A stretch of DNA of 64,000 bases from Serratia marcescens (lineage in GTDB: Bacteria; Pseudomonadota; Gammaproteobacteria; Enterobacterales; Enterobacteriaceae): NCBI GenBank assembly GCA_015548865.1, contig JADMXW010000005.1:1-64000 (forward strand), written 5' to 3'. The notes under the pieces were generated by a model. That model was given only the letters and a program-made list of their open reading frames with translations, ran no database searches and had not been told where the DNA came from. This document shows positions 42,931 to 53,016 of the stretch, one piece after another; positions within the stretch are counted from its first letter, which is position 1, and each line of letters begins with the position of its first letter. The position numbers were made by a program, and so were the translations under genes.

Positions 42931-43698
42931 ATGCGTCATCCATTAGTAATGGGTAACTGGAAGCTGAATGGCAGCACGCACATGGTTATCGAACTGATCG
43001 CCGGTTTGCGTAAAGAACTCAGCACGGTTACTGGCTGCAACGTGGCCATCGCGCCGCCCGAGCTGTATCTGGATCAGGCAAATCATCAATTGGCCGGAAG
43101 CCGTATTGCTCTCGGCGCACAGAACGTCGATGTTAATCTGTCCGGTGCCTACACAGGCGAAACCTCAGCTACCATGCTGAAAGACATCGGTGCAAAATAC
43201 ATCATCATCGGCCACTCAGAGCGCCGCACTTACCACAAAGAAAGCGATGAATTTATTGCTAAAAAATTTGGCGTATTGAAAGAAGCTGGGCTTATCCCTG
43301 TGCTGTGCATCGGTGAAACCGAAGCCGAAAACGAGGCTGGCGAAACCGAGGCCGTTGTGGCCCATCAGTTGGATGCAGTATTGAACACATTGGGTGCAAC
43401 GGCGTTTAACGGTGCTGTCATCGCCTACGAACCGGTATGGGCTATCGGTACGGGTAAATCAGCAACCCCAGCTCAAGCACAAGCGGTACACAAGTTTATC
43501 CGTGACCATATCGCCAAGCAGGACAAAGCGGTAGCCGATCAGGTCATCATTCAATACGGTGGCTCAGTTAATGCAGCAAACGCGGCAGAACTCTTCACTC
43601 AGCCAGACATCGACGGAGCACTGGTGGGTGGTGCTTCGCTGAAAGCCGATGCCTTTGCCGTGATCGTAAAAGCCGCAGCAGAGGCTAAGCGCGTGTAA
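42931..43698 (+). CDS. tpiA: triosephosphate isomerase TpiA
   Basis: Glycolytic TIM-barrel enzyme interconverting DHAP and glyceraldehyde-3-phosphate. The 255-aa product equals E. coli TpiA. Catalytic Lys lies in MGNWKLNG, His in [11 protein letters not shown] and Glu in [11 protein letters not shown]; the phosphate loop [11 protein letters not shown] is intact. The start is ATG 42931 with GGAGG 9 nt upstream. Confidence 0.98.
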   Translation: MRHPLVMGNWKLNGSTHMVIELIAGLRKELSTVTGCNVAIAPPELYLDQANHQLAGSRIALGAQNVDVNLSGAYTGETSATMLKDIGAKYIIIGHSERRTYHKESDEFIAKKFGVLKEAGLIPVLCIGETEAENEAGETEAVVAHQLDAVLNTLGATAFNGAVIAYEPVWAIGTGKSATPAQAQAVHKFIRDHIAKQDKAVADQVIIQYGGSVNAANAAELFTQPDIDGALVGGASLKADAFAVIVKAAAEAKRV

Positions 43699-43724
43699 TA
43701 AGTAAGTAATCGTAATACAGCAAC

Positions 43725-43755
43725 AGCGCATTCGGTTTCGGGTGCGCTTTTTTTA
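43725..43755 (+). terminator. intrinsic terminator of tpiA
   Basis: Stem AGCGCA (43725-43730) / TGCGCT (43743-43748), extended by G-T pairs toward a TTT loop, then TTTTTTTATT. It begins 27 bp after the tpiA stop. Confidence 0.88.
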
Positions 43756-44070
43756 TTCTTTTACCCCCACATTCGCTGTACTCCTTTTCTGAAAACCTTG
43801 CCTCGTCTCGCGCCAGAGACAGAATAATTCGCAGTGAATTTTTCACGCTTATAAATTAAAAATTTTATTTATGAAAAATAAAGTCTTTGTTTGCGGGATT
43901 AAATATTTTAAATCCCTGAATATTTTTTATTTTATATAAAATCTGCTTCCTGCCTCAAAACAGATGAATCTCAAATCACACTGTAACCATAACGCCGCGC
44001 TGTACTACGCTCTATAAAGGGGGAAAGCGTCCCAACAATGCTGCCCCTATTAAATTGATAAGTAAGGAAA
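43756..44070. other. spacer between tpiA terminator and glutaminase gene
   Basis: 315 bp, strongly A/T-rich between about 43840 and 43975. No gene is supported. It probably contains the promoter of the glutaminase-MFS pair; the low GC suggests an H-NS-accessible accessory promoter. Confidence 0.5.
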
Positions 44071-45105
44071 ATGGCGGTTTATTACGGAGATATCACCATG
44101 CCCTTTGACGAATCCAGCAACACATTCAGCCCCTATGTTTCAACCGGACATCTGCCGGACCAGGACACGGTTACGCGGTTAATACAAGAAGCCCACCACC
44201 GTTTTGGGCAAAACCACGAGGGCGTCGTTTCGAAAGTTTATCCTGCACTTGAACGCGTCCCCCCCGCACTTTACGGCATCTGCATGGTTGGCACTAACGG
44301 GGCTGTACACGCGGTGGGTGATGTGGACTATGAGTTCACCATCATGAGCGTATCGAAGCCCTTCGTCTTTGCACTGGTTTGTCAGGCACTCGGCGCCCGC
44401 GTCGCACGCGAAAAACTGGGCGTAAACAGTACCGGTATGCCGTTTAACTCTGTCACTGCCGTTGAATTTACTGCAGATGGTCGCACTAACCCGATGGTTA
44501 ACTCAGGTGCCATCGCCACCACCAGTTTGATCCCCGGCAATACCAGCGATGAGAAATGGCGTTTTATTTACAATGGGTTATGTGGCTTCGCAGGCAGAGA
44601 GCTCACTCTCAACGAGGAAGTGTATCAATCCGCCTGTGAGACCAATTTCCGCAATCGCGGTATTGCCAATCTGCTTTACAGCTACGGGAGACTCGGCTGC
44701 GATCCGGCTATCGCTGTCGATTTGTATACCCGCCAATGTTCGCTGAACATCAGCGCACGCGATCTGGCAGTGATGGGGGCGACCCTGGCTGATGGTGGTG
44801 TAAACCCCGTCACACGCGACCGCGTGGTAAACAACGACGTTTGCCATTATGCCCTGGCCGTAATGGTGACCGCCGGGCTATATGAGACATCCGGCGACTG
44901 GCTCTACGATATCGGACTGCCTGGAAAAAGCGGAATTGGCGGCGGCATCGTGACGGTCTCGCCCGGTAAAGGCGGTTTAGGCACTTTTGCCCCCTTGCTT
45001 GACGGCGCAGGCAACAGCGTCAAAGGTCAGCTGGCAGCACGTTTTCTCTCCCGCAGCCTGGGTATGGACATGTTCGTCTCCGAACCTTACACCGATAAAA
45101 GCTAA
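44071..45105 (+). CDS. glsA: glutaminase (serine-dependent, GlsA type)
   Basis: Hydrolyses glutamine to glutamate and ammonia in the cytoplasm. The 344-aa product has the beta-lactamase-like active site: S-x-x-K in IMSVSKPF (about 91-98), NSGAI (about 143-147), and GKSGIGGGI near the C-terminus. Two starts are possible: ATG 44071 with AAGGAAA upstream, or ATG 44098 with GGAG at 8 nt; the family core lies after the second. It is longer than E. coli GlsA1/GlsA2 (about 310 aa). A 14-TM MFS gene follows 65 bp downstream in the same direction and is likely cotranscribed. Confidence 0.88.
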   Translation: MAVYYGDITMPFDESSNTFSPYVSTGHLPDQDTVTRLIQEAHHRFGQNHEGVVSKVYPALERVPPALYGICMVGTNGAVHAVGDVDYEFTIMSVSKPFVFALVCQALGARVAREKLGVNSTGMPFNSVTAVEFTADGRTNPMVNSGAIATTSLIPGNTSDEKWRFIYNGLCGFAGRELTLNEEVYQSACETNFRNRGIANLLYSYGRLGCDPAIAVDLYTRQCSLNISARDLAVMGATLADGGVNPVTRDRVVNNDVCHYALAVMVTAGLYETSGDWLYDIGLPGKSGIGGGIVTVSPGKGGLGTFAPLLDGAGNSVKGQLAARFLSRSLGMDMFVSEPYTDKS

Positions 45106-45170
45106 TCATTGCTAGCACGCCAACGATTTAAAAACTCACAAAAAGACAAGGATAATAGGGGATAACCATT

Positions 45171-46811
45171 ATGGTGAATCAATCAACACCACATACAGTG
45201 ACAGACGAGAAGGCGTCATGGGTACCGATGATCACCATCGCACTCGCCCAGATTCTGATGTCATTCAACGTTGCCTCACTCCCCGTCGCGCTCGGCGGTA
45301 TGGTGAACAGTTTCAATGTACCACCCACAACTATTGCAACGGGCATCGTCGTATATTCGCTGTCCGTCGCCGGTTTCGTCATGCTGGGTGCGAAGCTCAA
45401 CCAGCGATTTGGCCCACTGATAATATTCCGCGCTACCGTGCTCCTATTCGGTGTCGCGCAGGTGATGATGACCTTCAGCCCGAATGCCACAATCATGATC
45501 AGTGCACAGGCACTCAGTGGCCTTACTGCGGCAGCGTTGGTACCCTCTCTTGTCGCGCTGATTGCAGAAAATTATCGTGGTGCGCAGCAAGCCACCGCAC
45601 TAGGCACCCTGGGTTCGGCACGCGCCGGTGCTGGTGTGGCAGCATTTCTGATCGGCGGTGTTCTCGGCACCTATATCGGGTGGCGTCCAGCGTTTGGCCT
45701 GTTGATCGTTCTGTCTGCCGTTATTTTCATTCTCAGCTTCCGCATGAAAGCAGATAAGGGTCGACCGGAAGTCAGCATTGATATTGTCGGCGTGGTACTG
45801 GCGGCAACCTCAATCATTCTGCTTTCTTTCGGTTTTAACAACCTCAACCGCTGGGGAATGGGTCTGGTACGGGACGCAGCGCCCTTCGATCTGCTTGGTT
45901 TCTCTCCCGCCCCCTTTATGATCGTGATAGGGATCGTACTCGGTCAGCTATTTGTGGTGTGGACACGACGCGTAAAAGAAAAGGGCAAAACTCCGTTGCT
46001 GGCGCTGGAAGTTATTACGTCTCCCACGGAACGAGCAGCCGTTGTCGCCATGTTTGCCGTGGTTGCGCTGGAAGCCATGCTAAACTTTTCCGTGCCACTC
46101 TACATCCAGATTGTGCAGGGTAGCACGCCGCTGGCAACTGCTATCGCCATGATGCCGTTCAACCTGTCTGTGTTCTTCTCCGCTACGCTTATCGTACGCT
46201 TTTACCACAAGCTGACGCCGCAAAAGATTGGCCGCTATGGCTTTATCCTTTGTACCCTTTCGCTGCTGTGGCTCGCTTTTGTGGTGCGCAACAACTGGAG
46301 CGAATTTGCGGTACTGTTTGGTCTGGTGGCATTCGGCATTGGTCAGGGATCGCTGGTCACCCTGCTGTTTAACGTGCTGGTGAGTGCTTCACCGAAAGAT
46401 CTGGCAGGTGACGTTGGCTCATTGCGCGGCACCACCAACAATCTGGCGAATGCCATTGGTACCGCTGTAGCCGGTGCGCTGTTAGTCGGATTGCTCAGTT
46501 CAAGCGTTATGCGCAATATCGTACAAACGCCAGTGCTCACCCCAGAAATTCAGGCACAGGTGAATCTGGATAATATTAACTTTATCAGTAACGATCGCCT
46601 GCTCACCGTGCTGTCGCAAACCACAGCAACACCGGAGCAAGTGGCCGAAGCGGTGCGCGTTAACGAGGAATCGCGCCTGAAAGCATTGAAATTTGGCCTG
46701 CTGATCATGGCCTTCCTTTCCATGATGGCAATCATTCCAGCAGGCCGGCTGCCCGGCTATCTGCCCGGTGAACTGCCTGCGGATAATCTGGATAAAGAGC
46801 CGACCAAATAG
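45171..46811 (+). CDS. MFS transporter, DHA2 (14-TM drug:H+ antiporter-like)
   Basis: Inner-membrane protein of 546 aa with 14 predicted TM segments. The DHA2 hallmarks are LNQRFGPLIIFRATVLLFGVAQVM after TM2, and LGTLGSARAGAGVAAFLIGGVLGTYIGWRPAFG (motif C, antiporter type). SLRGTTNNLANAIGTAVAGALL lies in TM13. It follows the glutaminase gene, with a GGATAATAGGGG ribosome-site region. The substrate is unknown; its partnership with glutaminase makes a glutamine/glutamate-derived or acid-stress-related efflux possible, but this is context inference only. Confidence 0.85.
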   Translation: MVNQSTPHTVTDEKASWVPMITIALAQILMSFNVASLPVALGGMVNSFNVPPTTIATGIVVYSLSVAGFVMLGAKLNQRFGPLIIFRATVLLFGVAQVMMTFSPNATIMISAQALSGLTAAALVPSLVALIAENYRGAQQATALGTLGSARAGAGVAAFLIGGVLGTYIGWRPAFGLLIVLSAVIFILSFRMKADKGRPEVSIDIVGVVLAATSIILLSFGFNNLNRWGMGLVRDAAPFDLLGFSPAPFMIVIGIVLGQLFVVWTRRVKEKGKTPLLALEVITSPTERAAVVAMFAVVALEAMLNFSVPLYIQIVQGSTPLATAIAMMPFNLSVFFSATLIVRFYHKLTPQKIGRYGFILCTLSLLWLAFVVRNNWSEFAVLFGLVAFGIGQGSLVTLLFNVLVSASPKDLAGDVGSLRGTTNNLANAIGTAVAGALLVGLLSSSVMRNIVQTPVLTPEIQAQVNLDNINFISNDRLLTVLSQTTATPEQVAEAVRVNEESRLKALKFGLLIMAFLSMMAIIPAGRLPGYLPGELPADNLDKEPTK

Positions 46812-46857
46812 ATCGCTGTCAGATAAGGAAAAGACACCGGTAATAACCAGTACCCCC

Positions 46858-46940
46858 CGTCATCCTCGGCGCAAGCCGGGGATCTCTGTTAGAAGAAAAG
46901 CGCTTCATCGGCAAGAGATTCCCGCCTGCGCGGGAATGAC
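46858..46940 (+). repeat. intergenic palindromic repeat, copy B (83 bp)
   Basis: Imperfect long inverted repeat: CGTCATCCTCGGCG at the left, CCCGCCTGCGCGGGAATGAC at the right. Each end is itself a small palindrome (GGCGCAAGCC, CCCGCCTGCGCGGG). It shares both ends with copy A at 36744-36922, in the opposite orientation. It lies between convergent MFS and aguA genes, where it may act as a REP-like or terminator structure. Confidence 0.72.
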
Positions 46941-46992
46941 TGTGTTATGCTCCGGATGTTACCGGAGCCTTTTTGATGATAGAGAAATCGAC

Positions 46993-48090
46993 TTAACGAG
47001 CCGCCGGAATTTGCTGAGTAATGCAGTGAATGTTTCCACCGCCTAACAGAATTTCGCGCGCAGGCACGCCCACAATGGCGTAGTCCGGGAACATCTGTTG
47101 CAGCAGGTCACATGCCGCTTCATCGGTACGCGCATCCAATAACGGGAAGATAATCTGCTGATTACTGATCAGAAAATTCACGTAAGAACCCGCCAGACGC
47201 GAACCCGCTAAACGTTCAATCGCATCACCCGATGCGACGCCCGCCGCTTCCTCTTCTGTGGCATAAAGCGGACCCGGCGCAGGCAGCTTCCAGATCTTCA
47301 GAGCTCGTCCTTGCGCATCTCGCGTTTGAGATAAGACCTGATATGCCGCAACTGAGCGCGCATACTGCGGATCGTTTTCGTCATCCGTCCAATGCAGTGC
47401 CACTTCGCCCGGACGCACAAAGCAACACATGTTATCAATGTGTCCGTCAGTTTCGTCGTTATATACCCCTTCGTCCAGCCAGATAACGGTGGAAATGTTG
47501 AGGTAGTCACGCATCAGCCGCTCAATCTCAGTTTTACTCAGGCTGGGATTACGGTTCGGGTTCAACAAGCATTCTGCCGTGGTCAACAACGTGCCCTCAC
47601 CATCAACGTGAATAGACCCGCCTTCTAGGATCAGCGGTGCCGCATAGCGTGCATCTCCGTGGTAACCCAGTACCTGCTGAGCCACCTGTTCATCCTGTCG
47701 CCAATCGTCGTACAACCCGCCCAGTTCGCCGCCCCACGCATTGAACTGCCAGTCAATGCCACGTCGTTCACCTTTCCCGTTTAGCACTATGGTCGGGCCA
47801 GTATCTCGCATCCAGGCGTCGTCGCTTTCCATAGCAATCAACGTAACGTTTGCAGGCATCACGTTACGCGCCTGCGCCATCTGCTGCGCTGGCACCCCCA
47901 TGATAACCGGCGTCTTCTGACCAATTGCTCGCGCCACTGCCGCAAACGTCTGCTGCGCAGGAAGAGCATTGTTGCGCCAGTTATCCAACCGATAAGGCCA
48001 AATCATCCACACCGCATCATGAGGCGCCCACTCGGCGGGCATAAAAAAACCGTCCTCGCGAGGTGTTGAAGAGAGAGTCAAATGCGGCAT
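46993..48090 (-). CDS. aguA: agmatine deiminase AguA
   Basis: Converts agmatine to N-carbamoylputrescine and ammonia. The 365-aa product has the guanidine-hydrolase motifs [11 protein letters not shown] (about 89-99), [19 protein letters not shown] (about 151-166), DGHIDN (about 215-220) and the catalytic Cys in [11 protein letters not shown] (about 349-359). It starts 3 bp after the aguB stop and is coexpressed with it. Confidence 0.94.
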   Translation of the reverse strand: MPHLTLSSTPREDGFFMPAEWAPHDAVWMIWPYRLDNWRNNALPAQQTFAAVARAIGQKTPVIMGVPAQQMAQARNVMPANVTLIAMESDDAWMRDTGPTIVLNGKGERRGIDWQFNAWGGELGGLYDDWRQDEQVAQQVLGYHGDARYAAPLILEGGSIHVDGEGTLLTTAECLLNPNRNPSLSKTEIERLMRDYLNISTVIWLDEGVYNDETDGHIDNMCCFVRPGEVALHWTDDENDPQYARSVAAYQVLSQTRDAQGRALKIWKLPAPGPLYATEEEAAGVASGDAIERLAGSRLAGSYVNFLISNQQIIFPLLDARTDEAACDLLQQMFPDYAIVGVPAREILLGGGNIHCITQQIPAAR

Positions 48091-48093
48091 CGA

Positions 48094-48978
48094 TTATCTC
48101 CGGGTCTTGCCGTCAGAGGTGCCCAACGCGGTGTACATCTCGGGACGGCGGTCACGGAACAGCCCCCAACTGGCACGTTGAGCAGCAATCGCGTCCAAAT
48201 CGAAGGTGTGTACCAGCACGGTTTCATCCGTTTTGTTCGCCTGTGCCAACAGTGCACCGGTTTGATCGGCAATGAAGGAGGAACCGTAGAAGGTCATTTC
48301 CAACCCATCGATATATTTGCTTGCTTCGGTACCAATACGGTTAGAGGCAATCACCGGCACCAGGTTGGCCGCCGCATGCCCCTGCTGCACTCGCGTCCAA
48401 TGCGGCTGGCTGTCGATATCTGGGTAAGCCGGTTCAGAGCCGATAGCCGTGGGGTAGAAAATCAACTCAGCGCCCTGCAAAGCCAGGCTGCGCGCGGTTT
48501 CCGGGAACCATTGATCCCAGCAAATCCCCACCCCCACCTTGGCGTAGCGGGTCTGCCACACTTTGAAGCCGGTATCACCAGGGATAAAGAACTGCTTTTC
48601 CTGATAAGCAGGGCCATTAGGGATGTGGGTTTTACGGTACACATCCAGCACGCTGCCATCGGCGTCAATCATGACCAGCGAGTTGTAATAGGCATTATTG
48701 GCGCGCTCAAAAAAGCTTAGAGGCAATACCACTTCAAGCTCTGCGGCTAGCTCGGAGAAGTGTTTAATGAGCGGGCTGGTTTCCAGCGTTTGCGCTAAGG
48801 CATAGTGCTCAGGGCTCTGATCGATACAGAAGTAAGGCGCGGCGAACAGTTCCTGAATCAGGATTATCTGAGCACCCTTGGCGTGCGCCTGTCGCACCAG
48901 TTTTTCGGCATTCTCAATATTCTTGGGCAGCTCCCAGGAACACGCCATCTGTGTTGCGGCAACGGTCACTTTTGTCAT
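48094..48978 (-). CDS. aguB: N-carbamoylputrescine amidase AguB
   Basis: Nitrilase-superfamily enzyme hydrolysing N-carbamoylputrescine to putrescine, CO2 and ammonia. The 294-aa product has the Glu-Lys-Cys triad: ILIQELFAAPYFC (Glu about 43), YRKTHIP (Lys about 120) and GVGICWDQWFPE (Cys about 157). With aguA it completes the arginine-decarboxylase-linked route to putrescine; neither speA nor speB is in the window. Confidence 0.94.
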   Translation of the reverse strand: MTKVTVAATQMACSWELPKNIENAEKLVRQAHAKGAQIILIQELFAAPYFCIDQSPEHYALAQTLETSPLIKHFSELAAELEVVLPLSFFERANNAYYNSLVMIDADGSVLDVYRKTHIPNGPAYQEKQFFIPGDTGFKVWQTRYAKVGVGICWDQWFPETARSLALQGAELIFYPTAIGSEPAYPDIDSQPHWTRVQQGHAAANLVPVIASNRIGTEASKYIDGLEMTFYGSSFIADQTGALLAQANKTDETVLVHTFDLDAIAAQRASWGLFRDRRPEMYTALGTSDGKTRR

Positions 48979-49050
48979 GCGAAAACCTCTATTATCTCTC
49001 TATTACGCCGGCTTCAGAGCCAGCCCTACCCGTTAAAGTGTACGACGCTA

Positions 49051-49527
49051 TTATGGCTTACGCAGCACCCGCTGTACACGCGCCTGCTCCCAGCGTTTCC
49101 AGCGATCGCGTAGCCAAAATACCTTCATCGCATCCAGTGTCAAAAAACCGCCCCAGATCAACAACGGCCAAAGGAACCAATGGGAGCCTGGTGATGTCAT
49201 TCTATTCACCACAAACAGCACCAGATTGACCACGATATAAATGATAAGCGAACGCCAGAAGCGGCTTTCCTGTCGAACCTGACGTTTGGCCGCCTGAACG
49301 CGCAATTCAAGAGATTCTCCGCTCACGGTTTGCTCACATTCTTCTGTCATCAACTCGGTAACATTAACCCCAAAAGCAGCGGCAATGGCACCGAGCGTAT
49401 CCAGGCTGGCACGCTCCCCATTCTCAATACGCTGAACGGTTCTGACGCTCAAAGAGGAGAGCTCGGCCAATTGCTCTTGGGACCAGGCTCGGGCAAGGCG
49501 CAGTGTTTTGATCGGATGGGTATTCAT
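49051..49527 (-). CDS. XRE-family HTH protein with C-terminal two-TM domain
   Basis: The 158-aa protein has an N-terminal Cro/C1-type HTH (about 5-60; LRLARAWSQEQLAELSSLSVRTVQRIENGERAS). An acidic linker (TEECEQ) and a short coiled region follow, then a C-terminal 2TM-type membrane hairpin (about 103-118 and 128-140). The start is ATG 49527 with AGGA 8 nt upstream; two earlier in-frame ATGs (49539, 49569) lie before this ribosome site. A membrane-tethered DNA-binding protein is inferred. An 11-bp-period heptamer array lies 76-126 bp upstream and may be its own operator. The function is unknown. Confidence 0.82.
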   Translation of the reverse strand: MNTHPIKTLRLARAWSQEQLAELSSLSVRTVQRIENGERASLDTLGAIAAAFGVNVTELMTEECEQTVSGESLELRVQAAKRQVRQESRFWRSLIIYIVVNLVLFVVNRMTSPGSHWFLWPLLIWGGFLTLDAMKVFWLRDRWKRWEQARVQRVLRKP

Positions 49528-49602
49528 GGTTGTTTTCCTCATGGCTGTTTTTATCAAAGAATGAAACACGCCTTCAACCTACGCCCTGCCAGCTGCCGCG
49601 AA

Positions 49603-49653
49603 CACGACAGAGACCTGACAGCAACCTGACATGCTCCTGACATGCTCCTGACA
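49603..49653. promoter_or_regulatory. array of heptamers at 11-bp period upstream of the XRE-2TM gene
   Basis: Four perfect CCTGACA heptamers (minus strand TGTCAGG) start at 49614, 49625, 49636 and 49647, exactly 11 bp apart. A fifth, CACGACA, at 49603 keeps the period with 5 of 7 matches. The array is on one face of the helix, 76-126 bp before the XRE-2TM start, and sits between that gene and the pfkA terminator. Such phased direct repeats are typical of cooperative operators. Confidence 0.65.
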
Positions 49654-49667
49654 GGCTGCCGCATGAA

Positions 49668-49702
49668 GAAAAAAACCACCCTGCCATTATATGGCGGGAT
49701 GG
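49668..49702 (-). terminator. intrinsic terminator of pfkA
   Basis: On the minus strand, the stem CCATCCCGCCAT / ATGGCAGGGTGG (49702-49676, ATA loop, one mismatch) is followed by TTTTTTT (49675-49668). It lies 33 bp beyond the pfkA stop. Confidence 0.9.
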
Positions 49703-49734
49703 CTTTCATTTCGCAATAACACCTGATGACAAAT

Positions 49735-50697
49735 TTAGAACAGCTTTCTCGCCGTTTCCAGCCAATCACGCTTGAAGGGCCGTTTCATGTTCTCAATGGC
49801 ATCGATGATATCGTGATGCACCATTTTTTCATTCTGGATACCCACACAGCGACCGCCATAGCCTTGCAGCAGCAGTTCAATGGAGTATGCCCCCATCCGT
49901 GATGCCAGAATACGGTCATAAGCGACCGGAGAACCGCCGCGCTGAATGTGCCCCAGCACCGTGGCGCGCGTTTCACGCCCGGTCTCTCTTTCAATATAGC
50001 GGGCCAATTCATCAATGTTGCAGATGTGTTCAGTGATGGCAACGATCGCGTGTTTCTTCCCTTTGGCGATACCGGCCTTGATTTCGCACACCAGATCGTC
50101 TGGTTTAAATTCTTCTTCTGGCAATACAATAAACTCACAGCCCCCGGCAATCGCCGCGGCCAGCGTCAGATCGCCACAGTGGCGCCCCATCACTTCCACG
50201 ATGGAAATGCGCTGATGTGAAGAAGAGGTATCGCGCAAGCGGTCGATGGCTTCCAGTACGGTTTCCAGCGCGGTGAAATACCCAATGGTATAATCGGTGC
50301 CCGCCACATCGTTATCGATGGTGCCCGGCAACCCGATACAAGGGAAACCCATTTCGGTCAGGCGCTTAGCCCCCATATAAGAACCGTCACCGCCAATCAC
50401 CACCAGCGCATCCAGACCACGATTTTTCATGTTCTGTACCGCGACCTCACGTACGTGATCGTCGCGAAATTCGGGGAAGCGCGCCGATCCTAAAAAGGTG
50501 CCGCCGCGATTGATAACATCAGACACGCTATAGCGGTCTAACTGCTCCATGCGATCCTGGTACAAGCCCTGATAGCCATCATAGATACCGTAGACTTCCA
50601 AACCTTCCGTCAGCGCCGCGCGTACCACGCCGCGAATCGCCGCATTCATGCCTGGCGCATCGCCACCGCTCGTCAATACTCCGATTTTCTTGATCAT
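49735..50697 (-). CDS. pfkA: 6-phosphofructokinase I PfkA
   Basis: Allosteric glycolytic enzyme phosphorylating fructose-6-phosphate. The 320-aa product equals E. coli PfkA (320). ATP-binding [16 protein letters not shown] (about 11-26) and [12 protein letters not shown] (about 102-113), catalytic [15 protein letters not shown] (Asp about 127), and [14 protein letters not shown] are present. It lies next to fieF as in E. coli. Confidence 0.97.
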   Translation of the reverse strand: MIKKIGVLTSGGDAPGMNAAIRGVVRAALTEGLEVYGIYDGYQGLYQDRMEQLDRYSVSDVINRGGTFLGSARFPEFRDDHVREVAVQNMKNRGLDALVVIGGDGSYMGAKRLTEMGFPCIGLPGTIDNDVAGTDYTIGYFTALETVLEAIDRLRDTSSSHQRISIVEVMGRHCGDLTLAAAIAGGCEFIVLPEEEFKPDDLVCEIKAGIAKGKKHAIVAITEHICNIDELARYIERETGRETRATVLGHIQRGGSPVAYDRILASRMGAYSIELLLQGYGGRCVGIQNEKMVHHDIIDAIENMKRPFKRDWLETARKLF

Positions 50698-50884
50698 GAC
50701 AACCTCTGGACTTGTAGATGTAGTTTTGCAGGATGTTTCTATCGGACGGTTCGCCGCGGCGAACCATCGCTCACCTTTTTAAGCATATTATAACAAATGT
50801 CCTGAGCTGAATTGATTCAGGTCAGGCAAAATAATGCCGCACAATCCATTTTCTATCACATTTCTCAAACAAATACAGGCTGGA

Positions 50885-51787
50885 TCACACCTCAATGCGT
50901 CCGCGCTGTTCTTCAGGTACGGCAGAGGAAGGGTCTTGATGAATCAGAATATCGGCACCGGGAAAGCGCTCACGCAGCGCCTGTTCCAAGGAGTCCGCAA
51001 CCTCATGTGCCCGAACCAGTGGCAGCGCGTCATCCATCTCCAGATGCAGTTGAATAAAACGGGTCGGCCCTGAACGCCGGGTGCGCAACTGATGTGCGCC
51101 ATTAATGCCCGGCCAGCCACGAATCAGTGCAACAATGGCTTGCTGCTCTTTTTCTGGCAAAGCGCGATCCAGCAGAGATTGCACCGCGTCATAGCCGATA
51201 CGCAAAGCGCTCAAGAGAATATAAACCCCGATCCCCAACGCAAACAGGGCATCAGCGTAGGTAATACCGCGCCAACTTAAGACCAGCGCAACCAGAATGG
51301 CACCGTTCATAAACACGTCAGACTGGTAGTGCAGCGAATCTGCGCGTATCGCTTGGCTCTGGGTCTTGCGTACTACCCAACGTTGAAAAGCCACCAGCAG
51401 CAGCGTTGACACCAAGGCAATCACCGTGATGACAATCCCCACCTCTGGCGCATACAGCGGTTGCGGAGCACTCAGCCGTTGAAACCCGGTTAGAATCAGG
51501 AACAACGCGGAACCCGCAATGAACATGCCTTGTGCAATGGCGGCCAGAGATTCAGCCTTGCCATGACCGAAAGCATGCTCATCGTCCGCGGGTTGGAGGG
51601 CATAACGCACTGCCAGCAAATTCACCAGCGACGCGCTGATATCCACCAGTGAGTCCACCAATGAGGCCAATAAACTGACCGAACCGGTATACCACCAGGC
51701 GAAGACTTTAATGATAAATAACAACAGCGCCACGGTTGTCGCAACCACTGCGGCGCGCGTTACCAAACGCGCATACTGCGAATCCAT
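50885..51787 (-). CDS. fieF: cation-efflux pump FieF (YiiP, ferrous iron/zinc)
   Basis: CDF-family proton antiporter exporting Zn2+/Fe2+. The 300-aa product has six TM helices. The transport-site residues are visible: Asp pair in ALVDSLVDI-type helix ([14 protein letters not shown], about 37-50) and [10 protein letters not shown] (about 152-161). Histidine-containing [10 protein letters not shown] lies in loop 2-3. The cytoplasmic metal domain carries [10 protein letters not shown] and ILIHQDPSS. The ATG at 51787 has GAGG 6 nt upstream; the preceding in-frame GTG (51790) is less likely. Confidence 0.95.
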   Translation of the reverse strand: MDSQYARLVTRAAVVATTVALLLFIIKVFAWWYTGSVSLLASLVDSLVDISASLVNLLAVRYALQPADDEHAFGHGKAESLAAIAQGMFIAGSALFLILTGFQRLSAPQPLYAPEVGIVITVIALVSTLLLVAFQRWVVRKTQSQAIRADSLHYQSDVFMNGAILVALVLSWRGITYADALFALGIGVYILLSALRIGYDAVQSLLDRALPEKEQQAIVALIRGWPGINGAHQLRTRRSGPTRFIQLHLEMDDALPLVRAHEVADSLEQALRERFPGADILIHQDPSSAVPEEQRGRIEV

Positions 51788-51828
51788 CACGCACCTCGCC
51801 CCAACTAAGCATTTATCTGATCATGACA

Positions 51829-53016
51829 TTACTTCATTACAGCATGGCTAAACACAAGCGCATAGCGCCGAAAAATGAACAGGCACCACAGCAGCGCAAC
51901 ACCGCCCAGTGCGGCCCCAACAAAACCAATTTCGTTCATGCCGACATGCGTAATGATCTGATTACCCAGCAACGCGCCACCGCCGATACCCACATTATAG
52001 ATGCCGGAGAACAGTGCCATAGCAACATCTGTAGCATCTGAGGCCAGTGCCAGGACTTTCACCTGCATACCGAGGCTCAGCGCCATGATAACAATTCCCC
52101 ACAGCACGCAGACGATGGACAATCCCAGTGGGTTATTTGCCATCGGCAGCAACAGGGCCATACACAACGGTAACGCAGCGATGCTAGCCACCAGAAAACC
52201 GGCTGGATAGCGGTTACTGTAGCGGCTGAAAAGCATGCTGCCGATAATACCGGCACCGCCAAAAATCAGCAGCAATACGGTGGTGAAATTCTCACTCAAC
52301 CCCGCGACTCGCTGCACAAAAGGTTCGATATAGCTGTAAGCTGTAAAATGGGCCGTCACCACCAACACCGTCAGTGCATAAATGCACAACAGCGCAGGCC
52401 GTTTGAGCAATAACGGCAGGCTTTTCAGCGAACCTGAGTGGCTGCTGGGTAGCGTAGGCAACAGCTTCATCAAGACCAGCAGAATCGCAAAGGCTACAAC
52501 ACCAATGCCACTGAAAGTAACGCGCCACCCCATGTATTGACCGATCAGGCGACCCAACGGCAGCCCCAGCACCATTGCCAGTGCGGTACCGGTTGCCAGC
52601 AGGCTCAGCGCCTGCGCTTTCTTACCCGGGGGCGCCAGACGCACCGCCAAAGAGGCCGTGATGGACCAAAAGATGGCATGTGCCAATGCCACACCGATAC
52701 GCGCCGCCACCAGCACCCAGAAATTCCAGGCCAAACCGGAAATGATGTTGCAGACGGCGAACAGGATGAACACTTTAATCAGCAGCCCACGCCGTTCCAT
52801 ATCACTGCACACCAACATGAAGGGCAACGACATGGTGCCCACCACCCAAGCATAAATCGTGATAATCAATCCAACCTGCGCGGCGCTCATCGAAAAACTA
52901 ACGGCGATGTCGGACAGTAAGGCTACGGGCGTAAATTCAGCGGTATTAAAGATAAACGCTGCCATAGCGAGGCTGATAACACGGAACCATGCTATCGAAC
53001 GGGATGAAAGGGTCAT
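51829..53016 (-). CDS. sotB: sugar efflux transporter SotB (MFS)
   Basis: Inner-membrane exporter (arabinose, IPTG and related sugars in E. coli), 395 aa, about 12 TM segments. It matches E. coli SotB/YdeA closely: [69 protein letters not shown] and [23 protein letters not shown]. In E. coli this gene is elsewhere on the chromosome; here it lies between fieF and cpxP, an inserted or relocated gene. Confidence 0.92.
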   Translation of the reverse strand: MTLSSRSIAWFRVISLAMAAFIFNTAEFTPVALLSDIAVSFSMSAAQVGLIITIYAWVVGTMSLPFMLVCSDMERRGLLIKVFILFAVCNIISGLAWNFWVLVAARIGVALAHAIFWSITASLAVRLAPPGKKAQALSLLATGTALAMVLGLPLGRLIGQYMGWRVTFSGIGVVAFAILLVLMKLLPTLPSSHSGSLKSLPLLLKRPALLCIYALTVLVVTAHFTAYSYIEPFVQRVAGLSENFTTVLLLIFGGAGIIGSMLFSRYSNRYPAGFLVASIAALPLCMALLLPMANNPLGLSIVCVLWGIVIMALSLGMQVKVLALASDATDVAMALFSGIYNVGIGGGALLGNQIITHVGMNEIGFVGAALGGVALLWCLFIFRRYALVFSHAVMK

